Source of the DNA: Microvenator marinus
Lineage (GTDB): Bacteria > Myxococcota_A > Bradymonadia > Bradymonadales > Bradymonadaceae
NCBI RefSeq assembly: GCF_007993755.1
Contig: NZ_CP042467.1
Location: forward strand, 2,752,001 to 2,816,000
Length of the DNA stretch: 64,000 bases
Direction: 5' to 3'
Under the pieces are notes generated by a model that saw nothing but the letters and a program-made list of their open reading frames with translations, was not told the DNA's origin and searched no databases. Below are positions 45,265-54,185 of the stretch, piece by piece. Positions within the stretch are counted from its first letter, which is position 1; every line of letters begins with the position of its first letter. Made by a program: the position numbers and the translations under genes.

Positions 45265-47234
45265 TCCTCTTCCTCTTTGGCCTCTTCCTCTTTATCCACG
45301 TCATCTTTAGGTTTTGTCACTTGGCTTTTGGCGATTTCCTCGAGCTTTGAGACATCTGGCGCGGTCGGCTCTGAGTGTGTGGCATCTTGGGCCTTAGGAA
45401 TCGCCGGTGGCGACATCGCTGATATCTCGTCGCTGCTAAGCTCCACGGTAGGCTCACGCTTCCGAAGCGGGGTCGGAACACCTGTTCCCGGCAAGGTTTT
45501 GGCCGACCCTTCGATCTCGGGCTTATTGATCTTTAGCCCTGACTCACTGGACTCCTTGAGGCTCCCAGGCTTCGGAAGCTTAGCCAACGAAGCCGGGACG
45601 CTCTTTGCCCCCATCGCCTCACTGGCCTTTTTTGCAGCCGGCGATTTATTGCCCGTGGCGATCGCCGCGAGCTCGGAGATATCCGTGAGCGATGATTGTT
45701 CGTTGTAGCGCTGCGAGGGCAACTCTGGATGCGCAGGTGCCTCTTCCGCAGCGTTTTTCGGCGGTTGAATGCCGTCAGGCCAACGCGTGAGCAGGTCGTA
45801 GCGAACCTCTTCGAAACGTGCTCCGTCAAATTGCGCATGGGTCAAATCCACGTCGCTCAGGTCACATCGCACAAAGAGGGTATTTCTGAAGCTCGCCTTT
45901 CCAACCTTTGCTTCCTTGAAGTTCACACTCTCAAGGCGTGCGCCGTCAAAGGAGGCATCAGTCAAAGCGGCATGCGAAAAGTCCACATCGGAGAGTTGCG
46001 CCTGTGTGAAGTCGGCCCCTTGCCCACTGGCAGACTGCCCCTGAACGTTGCTCAGATGAGCGCCTCGTAGGTCGGCCGCGTCAAAATTGACGGAGTTTAG
46101 CGTGACACCGTTGAGTTGAGCTCGCTCAAGCACTGCCTTCGAAAGCTTTCCGCCCTGAATATCGGCCCCATCAAGCGTAGCGCCCCTCAAATCGGCTTCT
46201 CTAAGATCGGTGCCCGTCAGACGGACTCCGGAGAGGTTCGAGTCTTTGAGCACAGCTTTCAAGAGCGTTGCGCCACTGAGGACTGTATGAGTCAGATCGA
46301 GTCCGCTCATCGACGCACCGCTTAGGTCTGCGCCTTCGAAATCAGCTCGGTCCAAGGTCGCGCCACTCAAGTTTGCCCCAGACCATTTGGCACCGGCCGC
46401 AAGGATTCCCTCGAGCAGAGCGCCTGAGAAATCCGCTCCGTGCGCGGCTGACCCGGTCATATTGGCGTCGAGGCATTGCGCGCCGCGGAGCATCGCTTTT
46501 GAGAAGTTTGCGTCGTTGGCCTTCGCCCCTTTGAGCTGGGTGCCTTTGAGCTTCGCGCCCACGAAGCTCGCCTCTTTGATATCAGCACCGCTCAGGTCCG
46601 CACCTTCGAGGTCGGCATCATCAAAGCTTACGCCTCTAAGGTTCGTCTCTTGAAGTGAGACCCCGCTCAGCTCGGCCCCACGAAACGAGGCTCCTTCAAG
46701 GATTGCGCCCTGAAGGGTTGCATGACGCAAGTTCGCGCCGTCAAGAATCGCTTGGCCGAGTTCGGCGCCGCTAAGATTCGCCTTTTCAAGGTTGGCGCCC
46801 ACAAGCCGAGCCTCGCTCAAATCGGATCCGCTGAGATCTGCCCCTTCAAAATTGGCTTCGTCCAAGTTAATCCCCTGAAGTTTAACGTACTTCAGGGTAA
46901 CGCCGGCGAGTTGGGCGCGTGCCATGGAACCGCCTGAGGTGGCTGCCGCTGTTGGAGGGATGGTTTTGGGCCGCGATTGGGGTGGCTCAGTAGCCAGAAC
47001 TCGGGGCTCGGGCCGAAATTCGGCCTGAGGGAGAGCCGGTGCCGCATTCAAGGCAGCAGTGAGCTTCTGGAGCTCCGAAAAGCCGAACGCGAGCCCCATT
47101 CCAAGAACGAGGTAGAGAATCTGTTTGACGGCGTCAGGCAAAGGCATAAAGCCGATGATGACGATGATCCCCAGACTAAAAAGCGTGGCGATCGCGGCGC
47201 CACCAAGAATCGTAAGGACTCGTTGGTTGGTCAT
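45261..47234 (-). CDS. Membrane-anchored long pentapeptide-repeat protein
   Basis: 657 residues. Two N-terminal TM helices (about residues 8-30 and 38-55) and a Pro/Ala linker are followed by about 375 residues of uninterrupted pentapeptides of the A(D/N)LxG type (about residues 105-485; SGADLSG, LRGANL, LEGADLS). The protein ends in an acidic, Ser/Pro-rich tail. The repeats should form a right-handed quadrilateral beta-helix of about 18 turns. Long helices like this can mimic DNA or organise membrane partners. Neither function is proven here. It shares a set with a TPR/membrane protein (overlapping), DUF2200 and an upstream small membrane protein. Confidence 0.88.
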   Translation of the reverse strand: MTNQRVLTILGGAAIATLFSLGIIVIIGFMPLPDAVKQILYLVLGMGLAFGFSELQKLTAALNAAPALPQAEFRPEPRVLATEPPQSRPKTIPPTAAATSGGSMARAQLAGVTLKYVKLQGINLDEANFEGADLSGSDLSEARLVGANLEKANLSGAELGQAILDGANLRHATLQGAILEGASFRGAELSGVSLQETNLRGVSFDDADLEGADLSGADIKEASFVGAKLKGTQLKGAKANDANFSKAMLRGAQCLDANMTGSAAHGADFSGALLEGILAAGAKWSGANLSGATLDRADFEGADLSGASMSGLDLTHTVLSGATLLKAVLKDSNLSGVRLTGTDLREADLRGATLDGADIQGGKLSKAVLERAQLNGVTLNSVNFDAADLRGAHLSNVQGQSASGQGADFTQAQLSDVDFSHAALTDASFDGARLESVNFKEAKVGKASFRNTLFVRCDLSDVDLTHAQFDGARFEEVRYDLLTRWPDGIQPPKNAAEEAPAHPELPSQRYNEQSSLTDISELAAIATGNKSPAAKKASEAMGAKSVPASLAKLPKPGSLKESSESGLKINKPEIEGSAKTLPGTGVPTPLRKREPTVELSSDEISAMSPPAIPKAQDATHSEPTAPDVSKLEEIAKSQVTKPKDDVDKEEEAKEEEE

Positions 47235-47258
47235 GGAGGGCTCCCGGAAGTGTGAAAT

Positions 47259-47702
47259 TTAACGTGCGGTTTTCGATACGATCGACGCAATCTTGTTGGA
47301 ATAACTTCGGTTGAACTCCGCAAACGACCCGGAGGGTTGACTCATGAACCAGTTCGGCTGGTTCTTCAGATTCGGAACTGCCTTATTGCCCACAAAAAGA
47401 GCGATCAGAATGGACGAGCCCAGACTGAGCGCCAACACGATGGATAAGAGGCGCCGCATGCGTTCCTCGAAACGAGGTGCACTATGTTGCGTAAACGCAC
47501 TTGCGCCCGTGACGAAGGGAAAGACGAACGCAAACGCGATGGCCAGGACCAGCCGCAATTGAATGTGGTCTACAAATTCCCCGGCCACGGCCCCAAAGAC
47601 CAAAAAAGATGTGTAAATCACCCATATGGTAAGTGGGATCATCATCAACAATACAATGTATTCGGTGACGGATGCTTCTTCGCCTTCTTTTGGCTGACTC
47701 AT
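47259..47702 (-). CDS. Small three-TM membrane protein
   Basis: 147 residues after the start is set at the ATG with AGAGGAG 7 nt upstream; the longer frame begins inside a basic stretch without a ribosome site. Three hydrophobic segments (VLLMMIPLTIWVIYTSFLVF, VLAIAFAFVFPFVTG and LLSIVLALSLGSSILIALFV) are separated by short loops. A cytosolic N-terminus and a charged tail are likely. I do not recognise a family. It is 24 nt upstream of the pentapeptide gene and probably the first gene of that operon. Confidence 0.72.
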   Translation of the reverse strand: MSQPKEGEEASVTEYIVLLMMIPLTIWVIYTSFLVFGAVAGEFVDHIQLRLVLAIAFAFVFPFVTGASAFTQHSAPRFEERMRRLLSIVLALSLGSSILIALFVGNKAVPNLKNQPNWFMSQPSGSFAEFNRSYSNKIASIVSKTAR

Positions 47703-47774
47703 TGACTGACTCCTCTGATTGGGGGCATTGTGCCGATGGTTTGACGCACATGCAACCCCCGACAAAGTATCCCG

Positions 47775-48314
47775 ATGGCCTTAGGCGCAACTATCTATAA
47801 ATTTTCGGTCTCCTTGAGCGATGTAGACCGTGGCGTCTATGAAACATTGGAGGCACGCCTAGCGCAACATCCGTCGGAATCGGACATTTATCTGGTCGCC
47901 CGTGTCTTGGCCTGGACGATTCTATGGCGCGAGGATCTGCAATTCGGACGAGGCGTCTCAACTCCAGACGAGGCGGATATCTGGGCGGGGCCCGATCACG
48001 ACATCGCGCTCTGGGTAGAAATCGGGATGCCGTCTATGGATCGACTCACGAAGATGACCAAGCGCGCTGGCTCAGTGATCGTGGTCCCTCACAAACCTTG
48101 GGAGCCCAACCTTGTTCAACCCGAGAGCGTATTCGGTGCGGATCGTGTGCAAATTTGTGGTCTGGATTTACGCGTTCTTTCAGCGCTCGCCGAAAAGTTG
48201 GAGCGAAACAACTCATGGAACGTGCTCATAAGTGACGGACATATTTGGATAAGTGTGGGTGAGGAGACTTTCGATTGTTTGATTGAATGGGGCCGACTCG
48301 AGCCGGCCGGATGA
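47775..48314 (+). CDS. yaeQ: YaeQ family protein
   Basis: 179 residues matching YaeQ: MALGATIYKFSVSLSDVDRG, then RVLAWTILWREDLQFGRGVS and DIALWVEIGMP. YaeQ proteins have a restriction-endonuclease-like PD-(D/E)XK fold; E. coli YaeQ was reported as a suppressor of RfaH-related defects, and its true function is unresolved. Divergent from the small membrane protein with about 70 bases between. No clear SD. Confidence 0.92.
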   Translation: MALGATIYKFSVSLSDVDRGVYETLEARLAQHPSESDIYLVARVLAWTILWREDLQFGRGVSTPDEADIWAGPDHDIALWVEIGMPSMDRLTKMTKRAGSVIVVPHKPWEPNLVQPESVFGADRVQICGLDLRVLSALAEKLERNNSWNVLISDGHIWISVGEETFDCLIEWGRLEPAG

Positions 48315-48451
48315 TATTTCGGGCATATTGGTGCGTGCGATTCGCAAAATGACACCCAATTGTAACAAAGCGTTCTATTGAACCTGCGTATCGAATCTGC
48401 TACCTCTTCGCCCGCCATAGATGATGAACCTGAACCAATTTTGAGGTCCCC
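48315..48451. promoter_or_regulatory. Intergenic region upstream of the envelope cluster
   Basis: 137 bases precede the first gene of the six-gene secreted cluster. TTGAAC (48378-48383) and TACCTC (48401-48406) are 17 bases apart and are the best promoter-like pair, but the -10 is poor. An AGG 6-8 nt before the ATG at 48452 is a weak SD. I see no terminator for yaeQ. Confidence 0.3.
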
Positions 48452-49411
48452 ATGTTTTTTGCTCGACGTTCACTTTTGATTTTAGCAGCTGGTCTCGCCA
48501 TTTCGGCCTGTGGAGACGCTGACGATCCAACCAAAAACGGAAATAACACCGATCCAAACAACGTGACGAATCCTAATAATTCGAACAACGAGTCGAATAA
48601 CGGAACGGTTGTGGACCCGAACAACACAACGATTGATCCGAACAATCCGACCAATAACAACACGACCGAGCCAAACAATCCTCCGATCGAGTGCGAGGTT
48701 CTTGAGAACTTCTACGGCCAGATTGGCGGCACAGGCGACGCGGGCGGTGGTGCTCCAACGATGGAAGCGCTCGATTACGACGCCAATCTCCAGGCTGTCT
48801 ACGATTCGGTCCCTACCACTCAGGACGACACAGAGACCGAGGACGTCGATGAAGGCCGTGCTGACGACCTGACCATTGAAGTCACCGGTGCTCTCGTGAC
48901 TTCGACCTACGGCGGAAACGTGAGCAACACTCGCTTCTTCCTTCAAGACCAGAACACCGCAATCCGCGTGTTCCTTGATCAAGGCGAGCAGCAAGCGACC
49001 CCAATCAAAGTCGGCCAGCGTTTGAGCTTCACAGTGACCTCGACACGTAACTTCAGTGGAACACCGCAGATCGCTAAGATCAGCGACCTCGTGGTCGACG
49101 AAGAAGGCGCAAACGTTCCTTACGCCGAAGCGACTGGAACCGATCTTACAATTGAGCAGTTTGATCGCATTGTTCGCGTATTCGGCACCATTGAGTCGGA
49201 CAACGGCGAATGTGGTGGTGGAAACAAGTGCTACACGTTCAACCACGGCGATAAGACCACCACATTGCGTTCACGTTCGACGTTCCTTTCGGTTGGCGGA
49301 TGCTACACCTACGTTGGTCCCGTCGGGGCATTCCCTGGCCCATTGGCAACCGGCGACAAGACCATTCAGCTTGACTCGGTCAACTTCGATTGGTTGTTCG
49401 AACTGCGCTAA
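48452..49411 (+). CDS. OB-fold-like lipoprotein with Asn-rich linker
   Basis: 319 residues. The leader MFFARRSLLILAAGLAISAC has a lipobox with Cys20. An Asn/Pro/Thr-rich linker of about 45 residues follows (PNNVTNPNNSNNESNN pattern). A beta-barrel-like domain comes next (about residues 140-235): DDLTIEVTGALVTSTY, RFFLQDQNTAIRVFLD, VGQRLSFTVTSTRNFSGTPQI. This pattern (V..A.V....G...FFLQD....I.V.....) matches OB-fold modules such as YhcR_OBF and those found in extracellular nucleases. The C-terminal 80 residues carry a Cys pair and another beta domain. First gene of a six-gene set; gaps to the next are short. Confidence 0.75.
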   Translation: MFFARRSLLILAAGLAISACGDADDPTKNGNNTDPNNVTNPNNSNNESNNGTVVDPNNTTIDPNNPTNNNTTEPNNPPIECEVLENFYGQIGGTGDAGGGAPTMEALDYDANLQAVYDSVPTTQDDTETEDVDEGRADDLTIEVTGALVTSTYGGNVSNTRFFLQDQNTAIRVFLDQGEQQATPIKVGQRLSFTVTSTRNFSGTPQIAKISDLVVDEEGANVPYAEATGTDLTIEQFDRIVRVFGTIESDNGECGGGNKCYTFNHGDKTTTLRSRSTFLSVGGCYTYVGPVGAFPGPLATGDKTIQLDSVNFDWLFELR

Positions 49412-49440
49412 TCCGTCCCTCGCCGCTCTGAAGAGTGAAC

Positions 49441-50448
49441 ATGTCTCTCCACATTTTGTCCTCACGGGGCTTCCAACCCGTACTCGTTGCCCTCGCGCTC
49501 TTCATGAGCGCGTGTGGTGAGCCGTCCGACCCCCCGAGCGATGCTGAGCGCGCGCGTATTTTAGGTGATGCGGAGATCGTGTTCGTCGAGGAGAAGGTGG
49601 ATTTCACCGACGAGCAATATGACTTCACGGGCCCAACGTCGATTCAAGCCCTCAAGAGCATCATCCCACCGAACGAATTCGTCTGGTACGGCACGAGCCC
49701 TGGCGATCCTCCTCCTTTCGAGGAGGAGGCAAACGGCGTTTACAAGTGTGGCTCGCGAAATCAAATTCGCGAGGTCTCGCAACTCCCAGCGACGATTGAA
49801 GGGATCATCACGCTCCAGCCACGCTACTTCCAGCGCACGGTTTATTGCGATTCTGATGAGCGCTTCTACGGAAGTTATTTCATCGAGGATTCAACGGGCG
49901 GCATCATGGTTTTGAAGGAATCCCGTATCGAGGATTTCTACATGGGAGACCGAGTGCGCCTGCGCGTGCGAGGCCTGGTCAAGTACTTCGATACCATCGC
50001 GGTCTTGGTGTCTGACGAAGAAGAAGTTATCTCAGAAGACAACCCTATCTACTATCGCAACACGAGCCGCGAGCTCGAGGAAGAGGACGCCTACGAGGTG
50101 CACCGAATCCGCAAGAAAGTGGCGTCGTTGCCCACAAATCAGAACTTCAATGAGATGTGTCTTATTGACGTGGACAACCCAGACCTCGATAGTTGCCGAA
50201 AGCCCTGTGCCTTCAACAACGATTGTGAGTCGGGGACGTGCGATTTTGGAAATAGCCAAAACGCTGTGGCCGGCTATTGCACGACGGATGAGGGTGAGTG
50301 GCTGGTCTCGCTCGACCGCGAAATCGGTCAACGCCAACCACGAATCATCAGTCGCGGGGATATTTTGGAAGTTACAGGGCCGGTGGTGAACTCCTTCGGG
50401 CTTAAGATATTGGTATCGCGCGCAGGCCAGATGCGCTTCGTCGAATAA
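49441..50448 (+). CDS. OB-fold-like lipoprotein with Cys-rich insert
   Basis: 335 residues from the ATG 5 nt after GAAGAG; a GTG two codons upstream is possible. The leader ends in the lipobox MSAC. The first domain (about residues 100-190) has LPATIEGIITLQPRYF, RFYGSYFIEDSTGGIMVL and GDRVRLRVRGLVKYFDT, which again fits an OB-like fold. A short disulfide-type module follows (DNPDLDSCRKPCAFNNDCESG). A second OB-like segment ends the chain (RGDILEVTGPVVNSFGLKILV). It is a paralogue in architecture, though not in close sequence, of the preceding lipoprotein, from which it is separated by 29 nt. Confidence 0.72.
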   Translation: MSLHILSSRGFQPVLVALALFMSACGEPSDPPSDAERARILGDAEIVFVEEKVDFTDEQYDFTGPTSIQALKSIIPPNEFVWYGTSPGDPPPFEEEANGVYKCGSRNQIREVSQLPATIEGIITLQPRYFQRTVYCDSDERFYGSYFIEDSTGGIMVLKESRIEDFYMGDRVRLRVRGLVKYFDTIAVLVSDEEEVISEDNPIYYRNTSRELEEEDAYEVHRIRKKVASLPTNQNFNEMCLIDVDNPDLDSCRKPCAFNNDCESGTCDFGNSQNAVAGYCTTDEGEWLVSLDREIGQRQPRIISRGDILEVTGPVVNSFGLKILVSRAGQMRFVE

Positions 50449-50483
50449 GTTTTTGAGAAACGTTACTCAGTAGGTTTAGAAAG

Positions 50484-52175
50484 ATGAAATCACGTTTGTT
50501 GAGTCTCGCTGGCTTCGCAGCGGTATTGACCGGGTTGCAACCTGGAATTCTCGTGGCTCAGGAAGATCCGGAAGTGGATATCGAGCCATCGTATGTGGAG
50601 CCAGACCCAGCTCAGGACTCCGCGGTTGCAACCATGCCGCTCGCCGAGGCTCCGGAGTTGGAAGAGGAGAAGTTCCAAGTGTTCTTCTCACTCTCGACTG
50701 AGTTCGTTGCTACGGACAATCAGGACTATCGCGATTACGAGCCTACTCAGCCTGAGCCGTGGATCGATATCTACGACACCGACGACCGCGCGAATATCTT
50801 CTACACGCGCGTCTCGTCTGGTTTTGGCTACCAGGTTTTGGATGATGTGGGCGTGCAGCTTTCATTGAGTCACTCCGGCCTTTGGGGCGGGGATAAAATG
50901 GGCGGTGCCAACGCATTTGGCGGCTTCCTCTTCATGGACCGCCTTTTTGTTGAATGGAATGCCGTCAAGTTGCCTGGCGTGGAGATCAGCACCCAGATTG
51001 GACGTCAGCCGTTTGAAATCGGCGGCGCCTATCGCGACTACTTCTTCGACGACGTGATCGACGGTGTGATTGTGGATATCGACCTCAAGAAGGGCGGCAA
51101 AATTCGCCTGCTTCCGGTCGACCTTTACAGCTCAACTTTGAGACCTGACGACGTAAACCTTGCTGCCGGAATTAATTCGGTGGGCACGATTCCTCAATCG
51201 TCTTCGGCGCGCTACGACGGCGATACCAACACGTTCCGAATGGGCGCGATCTATGAGAACACCGAACTGGTCAAAGGCCTCGAGCTTCGCGCCTTCGGGT
51301 TCTATGCGGATATCGGCGCTTCGGGCCCGCTTGGAACCGGCTCCGACCGGACCTTCGGTGGTGCACACGGAAACGTGGCAGACAACGACTATAACTGGAT
51401 GGCAGGAACTCGAATTGGCTACACCATCGATGCGGGCAACTTCAAGATGCTTGCGTACGGTGAGTTCGCGCGCTCCGGCGGTCTCGATCGCAAAGCGACC
51501 AACCTCGGCCTCTTCGATGTGCTGACGGAGGGTAACGCGTTCGGTGCCGGACTTTTGCCAAGCCTGACGGTCAACGAGAACCTCGGTGTTCGTGGTCGCG
51601 TGCAATTCTTCATGGCCGACGGGGCTGACCATGCTGCAGATGGCGGCATGATGTTCAACCACGGCTTCGTGTCCTTCAAGGGCGCTCAGATCGGTGGACT
51701 TGCTGCAAACCGCATCGCGGGCTGGCACCCATCCGCTTATGTTGCAACTGATGGAATCTCGCACGACCCGCATGCGCGCGAGCGTAAAGCAGGGACCATG
51801 GTGATCCACGGAGGAATCGGCCTCGACCTCATTAAGAAGCTTTCGCTCGACGTCGATTTCTACACGTATGCTGATACTTCAGGCACGAACTACGACTTCA
51901 CTCAGGCGATTACGGACTCGGCTGAGCTTCCGTTTGGCTACGATGAATTTGATCTGCGCGCTCAGGAACGCCTCGGCAAAAACCTCGGCTTTGAGCTCGA
52001 TTCGAAGCTCGCGTTCAACCCGAACGACGTGCTTGGCTTCTACGTTGGGGGCGCCGTGATGTTCGCGGGTGACTTCCACAAGATCGAAGTAAGCCGCCGA
52101 GTAGGCACAGCGATCGGTGCAACCGAGCCTGACCTCTTCTGGGCCGTTTCTGCTGGTACCAATCTCACGTTCTAA
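50484..52175 (+). CDS. Outer-membrane beta-barrel (porin-like)
   Basis: 563 residues. A signal peptide ends near LVAQ. A short acidic, Pro-rich plug or linker (about 25-60) leads into repeated amphipathic strands of a beta-barrel: FFSLSTEFVATDNQ, YTRVSSGFGYQV, GVQLSLSHSGLWGG, RLFVEWNAVKLPG. The chain ends in Asn-Leu-Thr-Phe, and a terminal Phe is the usual outer-membrane insertion signal. About 16-18 strands are possible, as in AlgE-type alginate export porins or substrate-specific porins. Cargo is unknown. Position in the middle of the phosphodiesterase-lipoprotein cluster suggests uptake or export linked to it. Confidence 0.78.
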   Translation: MKSRLLSLAGFAAVLTGLQPGILVAQEDPEVDIEPSYVEPDPAQDSAVATMPLAEAPELEEEKFQVFFSLSTEFVATDNQDYRDYEPTQPEPWIDIYDTDDRANIFYTRVSSGFGYQVLDDVGVQLSLSHSGLWGGDKMGGANAFGGFLFMDRLFVEWNAVKLPGVEISTQIGRQPFEIGGAYRDYFFDDVIDGVIVDIDLKKGGKIRLLPVDLYSSTLRPDDVNLAAGINSVGTIPQSSSARYDGDTNTFRMGAIYENTELVKGLELRAFGFYADIGASGPLGTGSDRTFGGAHGNVADNDYNWMAGTRIGYTIDAGNFKMLAYGEFARSGGLDRKATNLGLFDVLTEGNAFGAGLLPSLTVNENLGVRGRVQFFMADGADHAADGGMMFNHGFVSFKGAQIGGLAANRIAGWHPSAYVATDGISHDPHARERKAGTMVIHGGIGLDLIKKLSLDVDFYTYADTSGTNYDFTQAITDSAELPFGYDEFDLRAQERLGKNLGFELDSKLAFNPNDVLGFYVGGAVMFAGDFHKIEVSRRVGTAIGATEPDLFWAVSAGTNLTF

Positions 52176-52185
52176 GGTCCTGATT

Positions 52186-52896
52186 ATGCGTAAGCTCCTA
52201 TTCGCCGCTCTCCTCTTGGGAGCGTGCGACACATCAGACCCGGGGATTCCTGCAAGTCAGCCAGAATATCGCTGGGATTTTGACTCCTGCACATCCGGCG
52301 AGCGGGGAAGTATCACCATTAACGAGGTGAATTTCGCGGGAAGCGTGACCGATGACGGAACGCTTGATGCCGACGATATTTTCATCGAGTTGTGGAATCG
52401 ACACCCTCGGCCGATCAACGTCTCCGGCTGGAGACTCAATGTCTACGGGAAGACTGAGGGTTACGTACCGGACGAAGGGTACCTGATTCCTCAGAACGAC
52501 CGAACCATCCCAGTCAACGGCCATTTTGTGATCGCGAAGAAAGCCGATGGCGCATTTGGCGACATTGCCGACGTGATCATCGAAGACCTTGAGCTTGGAA
52601 AGTCACACTTCTACGTAGAGCTTCGCGATTGCGACCAAAAGCTCATGGAGAGCGCCGGGCATCGAGAGGTTCCGGTGTTCTCAGGTGGATACGATTTCGT
52701 GACATCACGCTCCATGGAGCGCGCACAAATCATTTTCCAGAACCGTGGAACCATGGCCATGAACTGGCATGCGTATTCGGTGGATCTCGGGTCAAACACC
52801 ATTCGTGAAGGCTGGAGAGAGCGCACGCTCGCAAGCCCAGGAATGGCAAATAGCCCGGATTACTCCGGTTCATCAGCCTCGGGAGATTTCGAATGA
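52186..52896 (+). CDS. Lamin-tail-domain (LTD) lipoprotein
   Basis: 236 residues from the ATG with TAAGG 8 nt upstream; it begins just after the barrel gene's stop. Leader MRKLLFAALLLGAC has a lipobox. The single globular part shows the LTD pattern: GSITINEVNF...FIELWNRHPRPINVSGWRLNVYG...GHFVIAKK, and Cys pairs. LTDs are immunoglobulin-like domains; in bacteria they are attached to secreted nucleases and phosphodiesterases, often for DNA or surface binding. No catalytic residues are visible. The stop overlaps the next start by 4 bases (ATGA). Confidence 0.8.
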   Translation: MRKLLFAALLLGACDTSDPGIPASQPEYRWDFDSCTSGERGSITINEVNFAGSVTDDGTLDADDIFIELWNRHPRPINVSGWRLNVYGKTEGYVPDEGYLIPQNDRTIPVNGHFVIAKKADGAFGDIADVIIEDLELGKSHFYVELRDCDQKLMESAGHREVPVFSGGYDFVTSRSMERAQIIFQNRGTMAMNWHAYSVDLGSNTIREGWRERTLASPGMANSPDYSGSSASGDFE

Positions 52897-54185
52897 GAAA
52901 CAGCATCTTAATTCTGCTCATTTCATCTCTCGCCGCGTGTTCGACGGAAGAAGTCACCTATCAGTCGGCGCTTGAGACCAAATCCGAGTTCTTTTTGAAC
53001 CGCGAGGAGGATGCGAGAGCCCGCCTGCTTCAGGAGATTCGCCAAACGCGAGATACAATCGACGTCGCCGCTCAGAGCATGACGGACGTGGAGCTTGCGA
53101 ACGCAATTATCACCGCAGCTAAGGCTGGCGCCAGGGTTCGTATCGTAGGTGACGAAGCCGCGAAATCCGATGACGGATTCTCGCTGCTCGACGATTATCG
53201 CTCCGAGATCCTTTTCGACGACGACGATAATAACGACTCGACCTTCAGCGTGGTCTACGGAAACGGCGAGCTGAGGTATCTACCCGACCCGACGCTTTCG
53301 CCTCTCCTCGACAACTGTGGCTACGCCACAATCGGGGACAAGATTACGTGCCCGAGCTCAGATCCATTGCGTCCGCTCTCGAATCGCCTGATGGTGCGGC
53401 CTGACGAATACAACGTCATGAGCCATAACTTCATCATTCTTGGCGACCGAGTCGTCTGGAATTTCGCATCACCCTTTGACGACGCGTCGACAATCCCGTT
53501 GGCGTGGCGACTTGACGGCGAGATGGTGCGTGAGTCCTTCTGGCGCGAGTTCAATCAGATGCACGCCGGGGTGTTCGCGACCACGCTCTCTATCTACAAC
53601 GGCCCAATCAAGTCGGGCGGTCAGTGGTCGCCGATCTACATCACCGAATTCGGTGAGTTCCACATGCGCTTTGGTCCACAAGAACGTGTGATCAAGACGC
53701 TCATCGACGATGCATACAAGTCGCGGGCAAACGTCTGGATCATGACCAATGATCTCAGCGAGCCATTCCTCTTGGATGCACTCGATTACAAGAAGCGAAA
53801 CAACTTCGACGTGCGCGTGATCGTCAACCGTGACGAACAAAACGACGAGCTGGTCGGACGCCTCATCGACTTGGACGCTCGCTACGCCCCAGCCTCTCTC
53901 GACTATGTTCCGACGATGGTGGTGGTGGACTCCGAGCCCAATAGGCTTGGTGAGGTGGAGAAGCGCCGCATTCACGTGATTTCACACCCCGTGTGGAAAA
54001 CCGGTGCGTTCCAAACCTTCCCGAGCACTCCAAACGATTACGTTGAAATCTACAAGAGTGATTACTTCACCGACGGCCTGATGTGGTCGGTGGTGGCGTA
54101 TCCAGGGCAAGAGAACGTGATTTTGGATCAGATGAAACGACTTTGGGAAACCACATGGGCAGCGTCCACGGAGGTCGAACTATGA
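52893..54185 (+). CDS. Phospholipase D-fold lipoprotein with both HKD motifs degenerate
   Basis: 430 residues, leader with lipobox SLAAC. It follows the two-lobe PLD layout (DTIDVAAQSMTDVELANAIITAA, KAGARVRIVGDEAAK in lobe one; a second lobe near residues 270-430). The HxK(x)4D motifs are lost: lobe one has H178-N-F180 with D185, so Lys is Phe; lobe two has V339-P-T341 with D346, so both His and Lys are gone. It is therefore probably a pseudoenzyme. The gene is translationally coupled to an intact PLD that begins at the ATG overlapping its stop. A regulatory or binding role for its active neighbour is likely (inference). Confidence 0.78.
   Translation: MRNSILILLISSLAACSTEEVTYQSALETKSEFFLNREEDARARLLQEIRQTRDTIDVAAQSMTDVELANAIITAAKAGARVRIVGDEAAKSDDGFSLLDDYRSEILFDDDDNNDSTFSVVYGNGELRYLPDPTLSPLLDNCGYATIGDKITCPSSDPLRPLSNRLMVRPDEYNVMSHNFIILGDRVVWNFASPFDDASTIPLAWRLDGEMVRESFWREFNQMHAGVFATTLSIYNGPIKSGGQWSPIYITEFGEFHMRFGPQERVIKTLIDDAYKSRANVWIMTNDLSEPFLLDALDYKKRNNFDVRVIVNRDEQNDELVGRLIDLDARYAPASLDYVPTMVVVDSEPNRLGEVEKRRIHVISHPVWKTGAFQTFPSTPNDYVEIYKSDYFTDGLMWSVVAYPGQENVILDQMKRLWETTWAASTEVEL

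Noticed and set aside
50484-52175. Naming the barrel as alginate exporter AlgE
   Set aside because: Only the barrel pattern and terminal Phe are visible; there are no alginate genes nearby.
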